Assembly (NCBI GenBank): GCA_965208685.1
Contig: CBDBPL010000007.1
Location: 2,976,001 to 3,040,000, forward strand
DNA length: 64,000 nt
Direction of reading: 5' to 3'
From: JAJEFO01 sp965208685
GTDB taxonomy: Bacteria; Pseudomonadota; Alphaproteobacteria; Rhodobacterales; Rhodobacteraceae
Part shown: positions 26,505-35,162 of the stretch, in pieces
Position numbering within the stretch: position 1 is the stretch's first letter
Layout: each line of letters begins with the position of its first letter
Made by a program: the position numbers and the translations under genes
The notes under the pieces: generated by a model
The model's database searches: none
Seen by the model: only the letters and a program-made list of their open reading frames with translations
What the model was told of the DNA's origin: nothing

Positions 26505-27244
26505 TCATGACGGATCACTCATGATCGCCTTGGGAAGAAACCTCGCCGCGACGCGCTCCGGCAAGGCTTTGAGGGAGGATGATGGCGGCGACAGGTTCGA
26601 CCTGCAAATCCATGCCCGACCAAAGGAAACTTGCTTAAGGCAACACATTGGCAATCCGCTTTCAAAAGTGCCCAATTCTTCGCCACGCACCGCCAGGGTG
26701 CCTGACTTCAAACCTGCAGTTCTTCCTCGAACTTTTGCTTTGAGCGGCGCATCGCGCACCCGTTCTGCCGTAGAGAAGCGGGCACTCGAGACCGCAACTC
26801 GAAGGACGCGCGCAAACCCGTCGCAGGACACGGACACCACCCGACTCTCGAAACCGCCTCCACTTCATGCATGTCCTGATCCACACCGAAATTGCCCTCA
26901 GATCATCATGCAGCAGACAATCCAGGAACCTATTGGAATGCCGAACACCCAGATTCCGGAATCCTCACTTCCTTGACGATCCCCAACTATTTTCTTTGGG
27001 ACTGCGTCCATGTTTGCCCAATGCCACGGCTTCGCGCGCCCGCAATCTTGCTGTCGTCAGTCTTGCCACGATTCCGCGTCCAATTGACGTCCTCTACGGT
27101 CTTGCAGACTTCGCCTGACACTTCGACGTGCATCTTGCCTCCAAGGCACGGGCATGTGCTTGCGAACCGCGCTACAGGCAGACGCTACCATTCATGCGGC
27201 ATGCGTCGCAACGTGGCTTTCGGGAGACGTGGCCGACAAGCCAT
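26505..27244. other. 740-nt interval without a recognised gene
   Basis: Lower GC than its surroundings in 26640-27110. pdxJ, often found next to acpS in relatives, is not here. No open frame in either direction shows a family I know. Confidence 0.4.
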
Positions 27245-28363
27245 TCAATCGAGCGAGAAATATCTGGCCAATTCGCCCAGCATTCCGCTGTATGCGGCTT
27301 CCAGATGCCGGTTTGGCTGCCGCTTTGCGAAGATTTCCCCGAACGGATCCGGTGCAGCGATCGCGCTGCCCGAAAGTTCCTCAAGAACGGCATGGCCGCA
27401 AAAGGGCACGTAGACTTCCGAATAGCCGCCTTCGTGCACGAGCACGAGACGGTCGCCGCAAAGACGCGTTGCTGCATCCATGACCTGCCGGGTCATGACC
27501 CGAAACGTCTCTGCGGTGGCAAGCATGCGCGACAGCGGGTCTATCGCGGCTGCATCGAAACCGCAGGCAACGATGATTGCGTCCGGCCTGAATTGATCAA
27601 GTGCGGGCAGAACGATGCGCTCGACCGCCTCCACATAGGTGGCATGGCCCGCGCCTGGCGGAAGCGGCACGTTCATGTTCGCGCCCTCGCCGGCACCCTC
27701 GCCCCGAATCTCGGGGTCGCCCGTATCGACCGGATAGTTGCGTTCCTGGTGCAGCGAAATCGTGAACGTGTCCGGATCCTCGATAAATATCGCTTCCGTG
27801 CCGTTTCCGTGATGCACGTCCCAATCCAGCACCGCCACGCGGTCAACTTTGCCTTCGGCACGGGCGGCGCGAACCGCGATTGCGATGTTGTTGAGCAGAC
27901 AGAAGCCGTTCGGCCAGTCCGGAAGGCAATGATGCCCCGGCGGACGGGAAAGCGCATATGCACTCGACGCGCACCCGTCGAGCACCGCGAATAGCGCGCC
28001 CTTGGCGAGGCCGGCGGAAAGAGCGGCAATTTCGAATCCGCCCTTGGCGAAGGGCGTGCGCAGTCCGAGCTCTCCGCCGCCCGCATCGGACATTTCCTTG
28101 AATTTCCGGATGAACGCGTGCGGGTGGACACGAACGAGATCTTCATGGGTCGCCGGATCGGCACCCTGCGCATCCAGTTCGTGAATCAGGCCCGTTACGT
28201 CGAGGAGGTTCTTGAGCCGCCGCTTGGTCTCCGGGTGTTCCGGAAGCCCCCCGGCAACGAGCGGCTGGACAAGGTCACCGACGGGAAGCGTGAAGGCAAA
28301 GTTGCCGCCGCCATGCCAGAAACACCTCTCGTCCCAGAAAAATGCCGTGCGTGCCACCACCAT
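27245..28363 (-). CDS. Histone deacetylase family protein (class II, acetylpolyamine amidohydrolase-like)
   Basis: 372 residues. All active-site parts of the arginase/deacetylase fold are visible: RPPGHHC with the two catalytic His near residue 143, VLDWDVHHGNGT with the Asp and His zinc ligands, VACGFDA with the second Asp ligand, and HEGGYS with the transition-state Tyr. Bacterial members remove acetyl or other acyl groups from polyamines or other small amines. Stands as a single gene; the MaoC-like gene 152 nt upstream points the same way and could share its transcript. Confidence 0.92.
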   Translation of the reverse strand: MVVARTAFFWDERCFWHGGGNFAFTLPVGDLVQPLVAGGLPEHPETKRRLKNLLDVTGLIHELDAQGADPATHEDLVRVHPHAFIRKFKEMSDAGGGELGLRTPFAKGGFEIAALSAGLAKGALFAVLDGCASSAYALSRPPGHHCLPDWPNGFCLLNNIAIAVRAARAEGKVDRVAVLDWDVHHGNGTEAIFIEDPDTFTISLHQERNYPVDTGDPEIRGEGAGEGANMNVPLPPGAGHATYVEAVERIVLPALDQFRPDAIIVACGFDAAAIDPLSRMLATAETFRVMTRQVMDAATRLCGDRLVLVHEGGYSEVYVPFCGHAVLEELSGSAIAAPDPFGEIFAKRQPNRHLEAAYSGMLGELARYFSLD

Positions 28364-28515
28364 GCCCTCTCTTCCTTGCCATGTTGCTCGGACGTCATGC
28401 CGGCGCCACGATAGGTCGCCTGCATCGAACGGCCAATGCCGATTTCGATGTCATGGATGTTCTTCAACGACGAATCTGCCGGCCAGTGTCCGCAAAGTGA
28501 TTCGTGACTTCGGAA

Positions 28516-28959
28516 TCAGTCGAATTTCCGGCTCGGGGCGAGCACGAGAGCCCCGCCCTTCAAGACGACCTTGTCATCCACTGCGCATCGGCAGTCGAGG
28601 CTTACGCGGCGGCGGGAATAATCGATTTCCCGAACCTCAACCTCTGTCACGACCGTATCGCCGGGATGAACCGGGGCCAGGAACTTGAGATCCTGCGCGA
28701 GGTAGACGGTGCCGTGACCTGGCAACTGCTCGCCGATGACAGCGGAAATCAGGGATGCGGTCAGCATGCCGTGCGCGATGCGGCTGCCAAAGATCGTCTC
28801 CTGCGCGTATTCCTCGTCGACATGCACGGGATTGCGGTCCGTCGAGACCTCGGCAAACAGGTGGATGTCACGATCGGTCACCTGCTTCCGCAGTGACCGT
28901 CGCATGCCGATCTCCAGGTCTTCGATGCAGATCGTGCCGCGTTGCAAGTTGTCCAGCAT
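28516..28959 (-). CDS. MaoC-like (R)-specific enoyl-CoA hydratase
   Basis: 147 residues from the ATG at 28959; a longer frame upstream lacks family likeness. Hot-dog fold with the hydratase motif DRNPVHVDEEYAQETIFGSRIAHGML carrying the catalytic Asp and His. Adds water to trans-2-enoyl-CoA to give (R)-3-hydroxyacyl-CoA, for polyhydroxyalkanoate supply or fatty acid breakdown. The family is certain; the pathway is not. Confidence 0.9.
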   Translation of the reverse strand: MLDNLQRGTICIEDLEIGMRRSLRKQVTDRDIHLFAEVSTDRNPVHVDEEYAQETIFGSRIAHGMLTASLISAVIGEQLPGHGTVYLAQDLKFLAPVHPGDTVVTEVEVREIDYSRRRVSLDCRCAVDDKVVLKGGALVLAPSRKFD

Positions 28960-29269
28960 GGAGCAAGCGTCCGAGTTCTTGTTGCGGTGCAGCATACTGG
29001 TTCGGCCGACCGCCTGCAATCGCAAAAGTAACTTTAGTACATTTTCGCTGGCAAATACGAAATTAAATTGCGCCTTGGAATTGTCAGCCCAGAAACTGAA
29101 CCAGGCCGATTGAGCGGGATACATCCAAATCGCCCGGCACCGTCAGAGAATTCGACCGATGCCGAACATCCCGCCCCAGACTGGTTCATCTCGCCGCATG
29201 CAGCCCGGACGACATGCTGGACAATTCTCGCAATTGCTTGGCAAAAGGCCATGTCTGAGGAGATCGCTC
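28960..29269. promoter_or_regulatory. Divergent intergenic region between the maoC-like gene and pncB
   Basis: 310 nt, with an AT-rich stretch at 29020-29070 unlike the surroundings; it is the natural place for promoters of both genes. I could not pick convincing -35/-10 pairs. Confidence 0.35.
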
Positions 29270-30562
29270 ATGGTCGACATCGCGACCCGCGTCTGGAACC
29301 ACAAGTGGAAGATCGACCCGATTGTCCGTTCCCTGATCGACACGGATTTCTACAAGCTGCTCATGTGCCAGTCCGTGTTCCGGAATCATCCTGACACGCA
29401 GGTGGCCTTCAGCCTCATCAATCGCACGAAGTCCGTTCGCCTTGCCGAAATCGTCGACGAAGGCGAACTCCGGGAACAACTGGATCATATCCGGTCCCTC
29501 ACGCTTAGCAGAGGCGAGAGCACTTGGCTCCGCGGCAACACTTTCTATGGCAAGCGGCAGATGTTCCGCCCGGACTTCATGGCATGGTTCGAGGACCTCT
29601 CGCTTCCACCCTACGACCTGAAACGGCGCAACGGTCAGTTCGAATTGACCTTCGAAGGCGCTTGGCCGGAAGTCATGCTCTGGGAAATTCCCGCGCTGTC
29701 AGTCCTCATGGAGCTGAGATCGCGAGCCGTCACAAGAAATTTCGGCAAGTTCGAGCTGGAAGTCCTTTATGCACGCGCAATGACGCGCACCTGGGAGAAG
29801 GTCGAAACCCTCCGCGACCTCAAGGGCCTCGCCATCGCGGACTTCGGCACCAGACGGCGCCATTCGTTCCTTTGGCAAGACTGGTGCGTGCAGGCGATGA
29901 CCGAGGGTCTTGGCAATGCCTTTGTCGGAACGTCGAACTGCCTGATCGCGAAGAACCGCGACCTGGAAGCCATCGGCACAAACGCCCACGAACTGCCGAT
30001 GGTGTATGCCGCCCTCGCCGAATCGGACCAGGAACTGGCCAAGGCTCCGTACCAGGTTCTTGCTGACTGGCATGAGGAGCACGACGGCAATCTCAGGATC
30101 ATTCTGCCCGACACCTATGGAACCGAGAATTTCCTCAAGAATGCACCTGACTGGCTTGTCGGCTGGACGGGCATTCGGGTCGATTCAGGCGATCCGGTCC
30201 GTGGTGCGGAAATCGCGATCGAGTGGTGGAAGAGCCGCGGCGAGGATCCATCGAAGAAACTCGTGATCTTCTCGGACGGGCTCGACGTGAACATGATTGC
30301 AGACCTGCATGCCCGATTTGCATCTGAAACCCGCGTCAGCTTCGGCTGGGGCACCATGGTGACCAACGACTTTCGGGGCCTCGTGCAAAATGACAGGCTT
30401 GCGCCGTTCAGCCTTGTCTGCAAGGCCGTCAGCGCCAACGGGCGACCCACGGTCAAGTTGTCGGACAATCCCCGGAAGGCGATTGGACCGGAAAAGGAAA
30501 TCACGCGCTACAAGCGTGTATTCGGTGTCGGTGAGCAGGAAGCGGTGGAAATCGTGGTCTGA
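29270..30562 (+). CDS. pncB: Nicotinate phosphoribosyltransferase
   Basis: 430 residues. The ATG at 29270 is preceded by GAGGAG at good spacing, and the protein from there matches the family N-terminus (SLIDTDFYKLLMCQSVF). Other landmarks are the FGTRRRHSFLWQ segment with the phosphorylated-His type region, FVGTSNCLIA, IRVDSGDPVRGAEIAIEWW, VIFSDGLD and FGWGTMVTNDF. Converts nicotinate and PRPP to nicotinate mononucleotide in NAD salvage, ATP-stimulated. Cytoplasmic, monocistronic. Confidence 0.97.
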   Translation: MVDIATRVWNHKWKIDPIVRSLIDTDFYKLLMCQSVFRNHPDTQVAFSLINRTKSVRLAEIVDEGELREQLDHIRSLTLSRGESTWLRGNTFYGKRQMFRPDFMAWFEDLSLPPYDLKRRNGQFELTFEGAWPEVMLWEIPALSVLMELRSRAVTRNFGKFELEVLYARAMTRTWEKVETLRDLKGLAIADFGTRRRHSFLWQDWCVQAMTEGLGNAFVGTSNCLIAKNRDLEAIGTNAHELPMVYAALAESDQELAKAPYQVLADWHEEHDGNLRIILPDTYGTENFLKNAPDWLVGWTGIRVDSGDPVRGAEIAIEWWKSRGEDPSKKLVIFSDGLDVNMIADLHARFASETRVSFGWGTMVTNDFRGLVQNDRLAPFSLVCKAVSANGRPTVKLSDNPRKAIGPEKEITRYKRVFGVGEQEAVEIVV

Positions 30563-31381
30563 CGTCAGGGCTGTCGCGTTCGAATGACCTTCGCCTGACG
30601 GCATGGTTGTGACAAGTCCGCTCCTCGGCATGGGAGGCTTCCCATCCGGCACGGTCCATCACTCCCTTTGGGCGCCGTTCTCGCATGTCCTGCAACCTGC
30701 GACGGATCGTGAACGGCAATCGGTGGCTCGCTCGCTGGTCTGCAAGTTCCGGTCGCACCGGAGCACGGGGTCGATGCGACAGTTGCCCCGGCCGTGCTCC
30801 GGCCGGTTGAGCCGCTCCGTTTCCGCCATCAGGCATGAAGCCAGGCATCTGACTTGAGGCCGCGTGCATCGATCCACGGCATCGGGGAACCGTAGACCAA
30901 CGCCGGTCCGCACAAGCCCAAAGCCGGCGTTGGGCGTGTCTTCAACACGACGGTCCAAAGTGCGCGAGCGCAGGCGCTGGCTGTTGTCGAAATGTGCGGC
31001 GGCACGGAAAAGTCACGGACAGTGACGCGTCGACTCTCAGGAAAGAAGTATCTGCGCCGGCTGTGGCACCTTCCCCAAAGTTGCCGCGCAGGACGGCGCG
31101 ATGCAGGCGGCGGGACCACCATAACCGTAAGGGCTGCTTGATTCCCGAGAGCCTGTGAATACAGGTGGGTGCCAGTTAACTGGACCACGATCCAGACAGA
31201 GCCAGCCCCCTCGGAAGTCGCTAAGGCCACCGGAATCTTACCCCAACACGAGTTGGGCAGTACCCGCCTTCGCCGAAAAATAATGCTGCGCGCTGGCAAG
31301 CACAAGGTCCAAACCTGTCCCGCTGAACGTGCAATCTAAAGGTGACTTGCCTTTTGCGTCAATTTGTCCACCCTTCCGAAA
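30563..31381. other. 819-nt interval without a recognised gene
   Basis: No open frame with family likeness in either direction. The bases around 30760-30800 hold GC-rich inverted stretches (CGGAGCAC and GTGCTCCGG), which may be remains of a repeat. No RNA gene recognised. Confidence 0.35.
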
Positions 31382-31852
31382 ATGCCTGACGATCAAGCCC
31401 AACCAAGGCCCGGACAGCTTCTGGCACGTGGTGTCTGCAGACACTTTGCCAGCCTTGACTTCGTCACCGTCGTTGAACTGGTGCCACAATCCGGCCTGCG
31501 GGTCGATGTCATGGGGCTTGGTCCCAAAGGGGAAATCTGGATCGTCGAATGCAAGTCCAGCCGCGAGGACTTCACGAGCGACCGGAAGTGGCAGGGCTAT
31601 CTTGAATGGTGTGATCGCTATTTCTGGGCAGTGGACGAGAACTTCCCGACCGACCTGTTGCCCGACACGACCGGGCTAATCATCGCAGACGCATATGAGG
31701 CCGAAGTTGTCCACATGGGCGCTGAACACAGGGTCGCACCCGCCCGTCGCAAGGCGCTGATTCACAAGTTCGCCCGTCACGCCGCCTCTCGATGGCATGC
31801 GGCCCGGGATCCCGGTCATTACGGCGCAGCGGGGCCTAGGAGCGCCTCATAG
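31382..31852 (+). CDS. mmcB: MmcB family DNA repair protein
   Basis: 156 residues from the ATG at 31382. Has the pattern of the alphaproteobacterial MmcB (DUF1052) family: RVDVMGLGPKGEIWIVECKSS, DFTSDRKWQGYLEWCDRYFWAV and DLLPDTTGLIIADAYEAEVV. The D...E.K arrangement resembles the PD-(D/E)XK nuclease core. In Caulobacter MmcB acts with the ImuABC-type mutasome during DNA damage. The tail overlaps the end of the convergent DUF6324-like gene by 17 nt. Confidence 0.88.
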   Translation: MPDDQAQPRPGQLLARGVCRHFASLDFVTVVELVPQSGLRVDVMGLGPKGEIWIVECKSSREDFTSDRKWQGYLEWCDRYFWAVDENFPTDLLPDTTGLIIADAYEAEVVHMGAEHRVAPARRKALIHKFARHAASRWHAARDPGHYGAAGPRSAS

Positions 31853-32033
31853 CCAGAGCGCGTGCGCGACCTGCTGCAGCCTTGATTTCGTCCGCTATCT
31901 CGTCGGCTTCATCAGGATCGAAGTCCATCGGGACCTCCAGGCCGTCGCCCTCGACGAAGATGCGCACCATGCCCAACGTGGTTGGGCCAACCTGAAGGTT
32001 GGCTTCCAGTTCGCTTTCCTTGTCGATCCCCAT
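31836..32033 (-). CDS. DUF6324 family small protein
   Basis: 65 residues from the ATG at 32033: MGIDKESELEANLQVGPTT, then GMVRIFVEGDGLEVPMDFDPDEADEIADEI. This resembles a small acidic protein conserved in Rhodobacteraceae, usually beside mmcB. No membrane segment; function unknown. The 383 nt from 32034 to 32416 upstream contain nothing else I can name. Confidence 0.78.
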   Translation of the reverse strand: MGIDKESELEANLQVGPTTLGMVRIFVEGDGLEVPMDFDPDEADEIADEIKAAAGRARALAMRRS

Positions 32034-32416
32034 TTCGGCGCCTCCCGTTCCGGATCTTCGGGTAGCCCGGACGGCATGGATTGGCAATGGTGAGGCCTGC
32101 CGTTCCTCGCGGGGCGGACAACCGTCAGCAGTTGCTGTTTCGCCTTCCGCGACCTTGCCGCCGGCGACGCTGGTTGGCCAATCCAGCGACATGCTCGCCT
32201 CCATGTTGCAATTGAGAGACTTGACACAAGGGCCGAACACCTCGTCAGCGAAATCCTCATGGACTTCATGCGGATTCGCACGGCGCGAGCCGACCGAACC
32301 TGGACAGCAGCGACAGGCGAGCAACGACCTCGATCCGTGTCCTGCCTCAACCAGGACTTGCACAAAACTCTGTATCGCACCTTGACGCATGTATCGTGAA
32401 ATGATGCACGCTGATC

Positions 32417-32700
32417 ATGATCCAAGGAACCGGAGGCAAGCTCGCCACCAGTGCCGTGAAGGGTGAGTATTGCAAGGGCTTTCCAGGTGACTTGGTCACA
32501 AGCGCGCTCGGGCGATGCTCACCGCGCTGGATGCAGCCGTCCAGGTGGAAGACTTGCGCTTTCCACCAAGCAACCACTTGGAAGTACTGAAAGGTGATCG
32601 GGCAGGGCAACATTCGGTGCGGATCAACGACCAATGGCGCATTTGCTTTGTCTGGACGCCAAATGGCCCCACCGATGTCGAGATTGTCGATTACCACTGA
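32417..32700 (+). pseudogene. higB: HigB-type toxin, broken by one frameshift
   Basis: From ATG 32417 the frame reads ... GEYCKGFPGDLVT, then a one-base loss near 32500 moves the rest into the neighbouring frame: KRARAMLTALDAAVQVEDL, PPSNHLEVLKGDRAGQHSV, RINDQWRICFVWT, DVEIVDYH and stop at 32700. Joined, it is about 93 residues, the normal length of HigB (RelE/ParE fold, ribosome-dependent mRNA interferase), with the conserved Arg and C-terminal VEIVDYH. Unless this is a sequencing error, full toxin cannot be made. Confidence 0.8.
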
Positions 32701-32720
32701 AGGGAACCCCTCGTCAGCGA

Positions 32721-32759
32721 CCCCTCCCTGAAGGGAGGGGCTTGAGGAACGAAAGTTCC
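32721..32759 (+). repeat. Two adjacent hairpins between higB and higA
   Basis: First hairpin: CCCCTCCC - TGAA - GGGAGGGG (32721-32740), a perfect 8-bp stem. Second: GGAAC - GAAA - GTTCC (32746-32759), a 5-bp stem with a GNRA loop. Together they look like a structured RNA or the subterminal hairpin of an IS200/IS605-type end; in compact higBA operons such a 94-nt gap is unusual. Confidence 0.6.
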
Positions 32760-32794
32760 GAGAGCCCATGCTGACCAGCACAGGAAAGGAAACT

Positions 32795-33085
32795 ATGAGC
32801 CTGCTTGAAGTGCCAATGCACCCTGGCGAAGTCCTGAAGGAGCTCTACCTTGATCCCATAGACATGGCAGCGATTGCCTTTGCCCGCCACCTGGGTGTCC
32901 CCCGCACGCGGATCGAGCGGCTTGTCAAGGGGGTGACCGGGATGACGCCGGACACGGCCCTGCGACTTGCACGCGCCTTGAACACGATCCCGGCCTATTG
33001 GATGAACATGCAGACCAACTACGACATGGCGGCTGCGTCCAAGGAGATTGACGTGTCAGGCATTGAGCCGCTTGTCGCGGCCTAG
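32795..33085 (+). CDS. higA: HigA-family antitoxin
   Basis: 96 residues from the ATG at 32795 with AAGGAAA just upstream; a further ATG at 32768 is possible. XRE-type HTH of the HigA family: MHPGEVLKELYLDP, FARHLGVPRTRIERLVKGVTG, DTALRLARALNTIPAYWMNMQ. Binds and neutralises HigB and represses the operon. It is intact, while the toxin is frameshifted. Confidence 0.92.
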   Translation: MSLLEVPMHPGEVLKELYLDPIDMAAIAFARHLGVPRTRIERLVKGVTGMTPDTALRLARALNTIPAYWMNMQTNYDMAAASKEIDVSGIEPLVAA

Positions 33086-33339
33086 AGCGGCGCCACAGTC
33101 AAAGCCTGGAACGGATGACCTCAAGTAGAACCGAACCGTACCAATCGGGGGGCCGGGGACATTCGGAGCCCCGGAAGCAAGAAGGCCGCTGACCACATGT
33201 GTGCAACAAGAGAAGAACGGATTTCGCCGAGTCTCACTCCAAGATGTCCACACGTTCGGCGTTGACCTTGTCAAGCAGACCCGGGCGCCCTGCTTGCGCG
33301 CTTGCAATTGTGGAGTCTCGGCACTAGGAACGCTCGCGT

Positions 33340-33416
33340 GCCGCCTTAGCTCAGTTGGTTAGAGCGCTTGATTGTGGATCAAGAGGTCCCCCGTTCGAGC
33401 CGGGGAGGCGGTACCA
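33340..33416 (+). tRNA. tRNA-His (GTG)
   Basis: Cloverleaf with acceptor GCCGCCT/AGGCGGT, D-arm TAGCTCAGTTGGTTAGAGC, anticodon stem CTTGA-TTGTGGA-TCAAG with anticodon GTG, T-arm CCCCG-TTCGAGC-CGGGG, discriminator A73 and encoded CCA. The pair at 1:72 is G:U and no paired extra G-1 is encoded, as in other alphaproteobacterial tRNA-His. Confidence 0.95.
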
Positions 33417-33544
33417 GATCACTTGGCGACATCCGTTCCGTCGGGCCTTGGGGGCAGCCGTGCATGTCAGGATCCGGCACGCCGTTCCATCTTGACCAAA
33501 CAGCGCTGGGAGACGACCACGAAAGTGCGGTTTCCCCTCACCCG

Positions 33545-33868
33545 CTACTCTGATGAAATTGCGACGCGCTGACGAAGATTCCCCGTCGTCCGGCTGTAAA
33601 TCAAGATCTCGTCCGTATCCGTGACCACCGCAAACCAGTCGTCACCTCGCGTGAACGCCGTGGTGCGAACCCCCTCGGGCAGCACGATCTCGTCAGGAAG
33701 CTCAATGCGCGCCATCTCGCCAAAGCGCATGACAAAGAGCGCGACGATTGCTAGAAACCCGAGGATCATGGTGACGGTCAGGATCGTCACCAATGCCTTC
33801 AGGTATTTCAGCGTCCTCGTGTCCAGAGCCTGCCCGCCTTCCATGTCCCGCAAAGTCCTTGTCACCAT
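33545..33868 (-). CDS. DUF6476-type membrane protein
   Basis: 107 residues (99 if the ATG at 33844 is used). One membrane segment near the N-terminus (ALVTILTVTMILGFLAIVALFVM) and a small extracytoplasmic domain with RIELPDEIVLPEGVRTTAFTRGDDWFAVVTDTDEILIYSRTTGNLRQ, resembling the family found divergent from rluD in Rhodobacterales. Function unknown. Its start region overlaps the start of rluD on the other strand. Confidence 0.82.
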   Translation of the reverse strand: MVTRTLRDMEGGQALDTRTLKYLKALVTILTVTMILGFLAIVALFVMRFGEMARIELPDEIVLPEGVRTTAFTRGDDWFAVVTDTDEILIYSRTTGNLRQRVAISSE

Positions 33869-34853
33869 CGGTCATGATCCGCCGTCTCGCCTTGATAAGG
33901 CGCTTGCTCGCGATGTGCCAGAGGAGGCGCATCTGTCGCGCACCCGGCTGGCGAGGCTCCTGGCCAACGGCGCCATCACCCGGGACGGAACCGTGATCCG
34001 CGACCCCAATGGCCGCGCCGCCCACGGAGAAGTCTACGAGATCACGGTCAAGGACGCCGCTGACACGCATATGCGGTCCGAGGACATTCCTCTCACGATA
34101 GTCTACGAAGACACGGACGTTGCCGTCGTCGACAAGCCTGCGGGAATGGTCGTCCACCCTGCCCCCGGGACACCGTCTGGCACGTTGGTCAATGCACTCC
34201 TGCATCATTTCGGAGGCGACCTGTCCGGCGTCGGCGGAGAGAGACGCCCCGGAATCGTCCATAGAATCGACAAGGATACGTCTGGAATGCTTGTCGTCGC
34301 CAAGTCCGATGCCGCCCACCACGGACTCGCGGCCCAGTTTGCGGCCCATTCAGTCGAGCGCAGCTACCTGGCGCTATGCCACGGCGCTCCGGACCCCGGA
34401 AACCCGCGACTGCGGGGAATCACGGGCGTCAGCATCGAATCCAGCGGCGTCGTGAAGCTGGACACCCGATTCGGACGCCACAAGACCAACCGCAAGAAAC
34501 AGGCCGTGCTCCGGCATGGCGGACGACGGGCTGTAACCCACATCCAGGCAATTGAAACATTCGGTGATCGCGCCGCCCTCGTTCGCTGCCACCTGGAAAC
34601 CGGCCGTACGCACCAGATTCGAGTCCACATGGCCTATATTGGACACGCGCTGATCGGCGATCCGGACTATGGCACGCGTCGCCGACTGTCGGAGGCCGTT
34701 CCGGGCGCTGCAGCTGCCAATTCCTTCGCCCGCCAGGCGCTTCATGCCGCGACCCTGGGGTTTGCTCACCCTGTTTCCAGTCAGTTCATGCGCTTTGAAA
34801 GCCCCCTCCCCGACGACATCGCGCAATTGCTTGACGCGCTCCGCATCACCTGA
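33843..34853 (+). CDS. rluD: Ribosomal large subunit pseudouridine synthase D
   Basis: 336 residues from the ATG at 33843. An S4 RNA-binding domain (SRLDKALARDVPEEAHLSRTRLARLLANGAI) precedes the RluA-type catalytic domain with the catalytic Asp in PGIVHRIDKDTSGMLVVAK and the LETGRTHQIRVHMAYIGHALIGDPDYG motif. Makes pseudouridines in helix 69 of 23S rRNA. rpoH follows after 309 nt, a conserved neighbour pair in the group. Confidence 0.95.
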   Translation: MSRKVLVTIGHDPPSRLDKALARDVPEEAHLSRTRLARLLANGAITRDGTVIRDPNGRAAHGEVYEITVKDAADTHMRSEDIPLTIVYEDTDVAVVDKPAGMVVHPAPGTPSGTLVNALLHHFGGDLSGVGGERRPGIVHRIDKDTSGMLVVAKSDAAHHGLAAQFAAHSVERSYLALCHGAPDPGNPRLRGITGVSIESSGVVKLDTRFGRHKTNRKKQAVLRHGGRRAVTHIQAIETFGDRAALVRCHLETGRTHQIRVHMAYIGHALIGDPDYGTRRRLSEAVPGAAAANSFARQALHAATLGFAHPVSSQFMRFESPLPDDIAQLLDALRIT

Positions 34854-35092
34854 TTATGCTCTTTGTCCCGCGAACGGCGGCACGGGTCGGCAAAGAGAAC
34901 CGCGTCGCTCGATCTCGTGGCAGGAATCGGTCCGGAAACAGGAGTTCCATTTCAAAATGACGTGCTTCGCGACCCGCAATGCGCAAGATGAGCACGAATC
35001 CGTGAACGCACGGAGCTGTGAATGGCGCCTGTTGCCAGCTTCGCCCATTCTGTGGTCACGGCATCACGGAAATGAGGACTGTCTATTCGGGC

Positions 35093-35121
35093 CTTGAACT
35101 GAACGTAGCGGTTCACCATAT
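35093..35121 (+). promoter_or_regulatory. Candidate sigma-32-type promoter upstream of rpoH
   Basis: CTTGAA at 35093-35098, 15 nt spacer, CACCATAT at 35114-35121, close to the heat-shock consensus CTTGAA-N13..15-CCCCATNT. It lies about 42 nt before the rpoH ATG, so it could allow positive autoregulation. The remainder of the 34854-35162 interval shows no other strong site. Confidence 0.4.
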
Positions 35122-35162
35122 GTTAAGCGTCGCAACATTGCGCGGACAGGGGACAGCAGGAC

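Noticed and set aside
31080..31200. Stretch with short complementary pieces, considered as a structured RNA or tmRNA end
   Set aside because: No CCA-ended acceptor stem or T-arm could be drawn.
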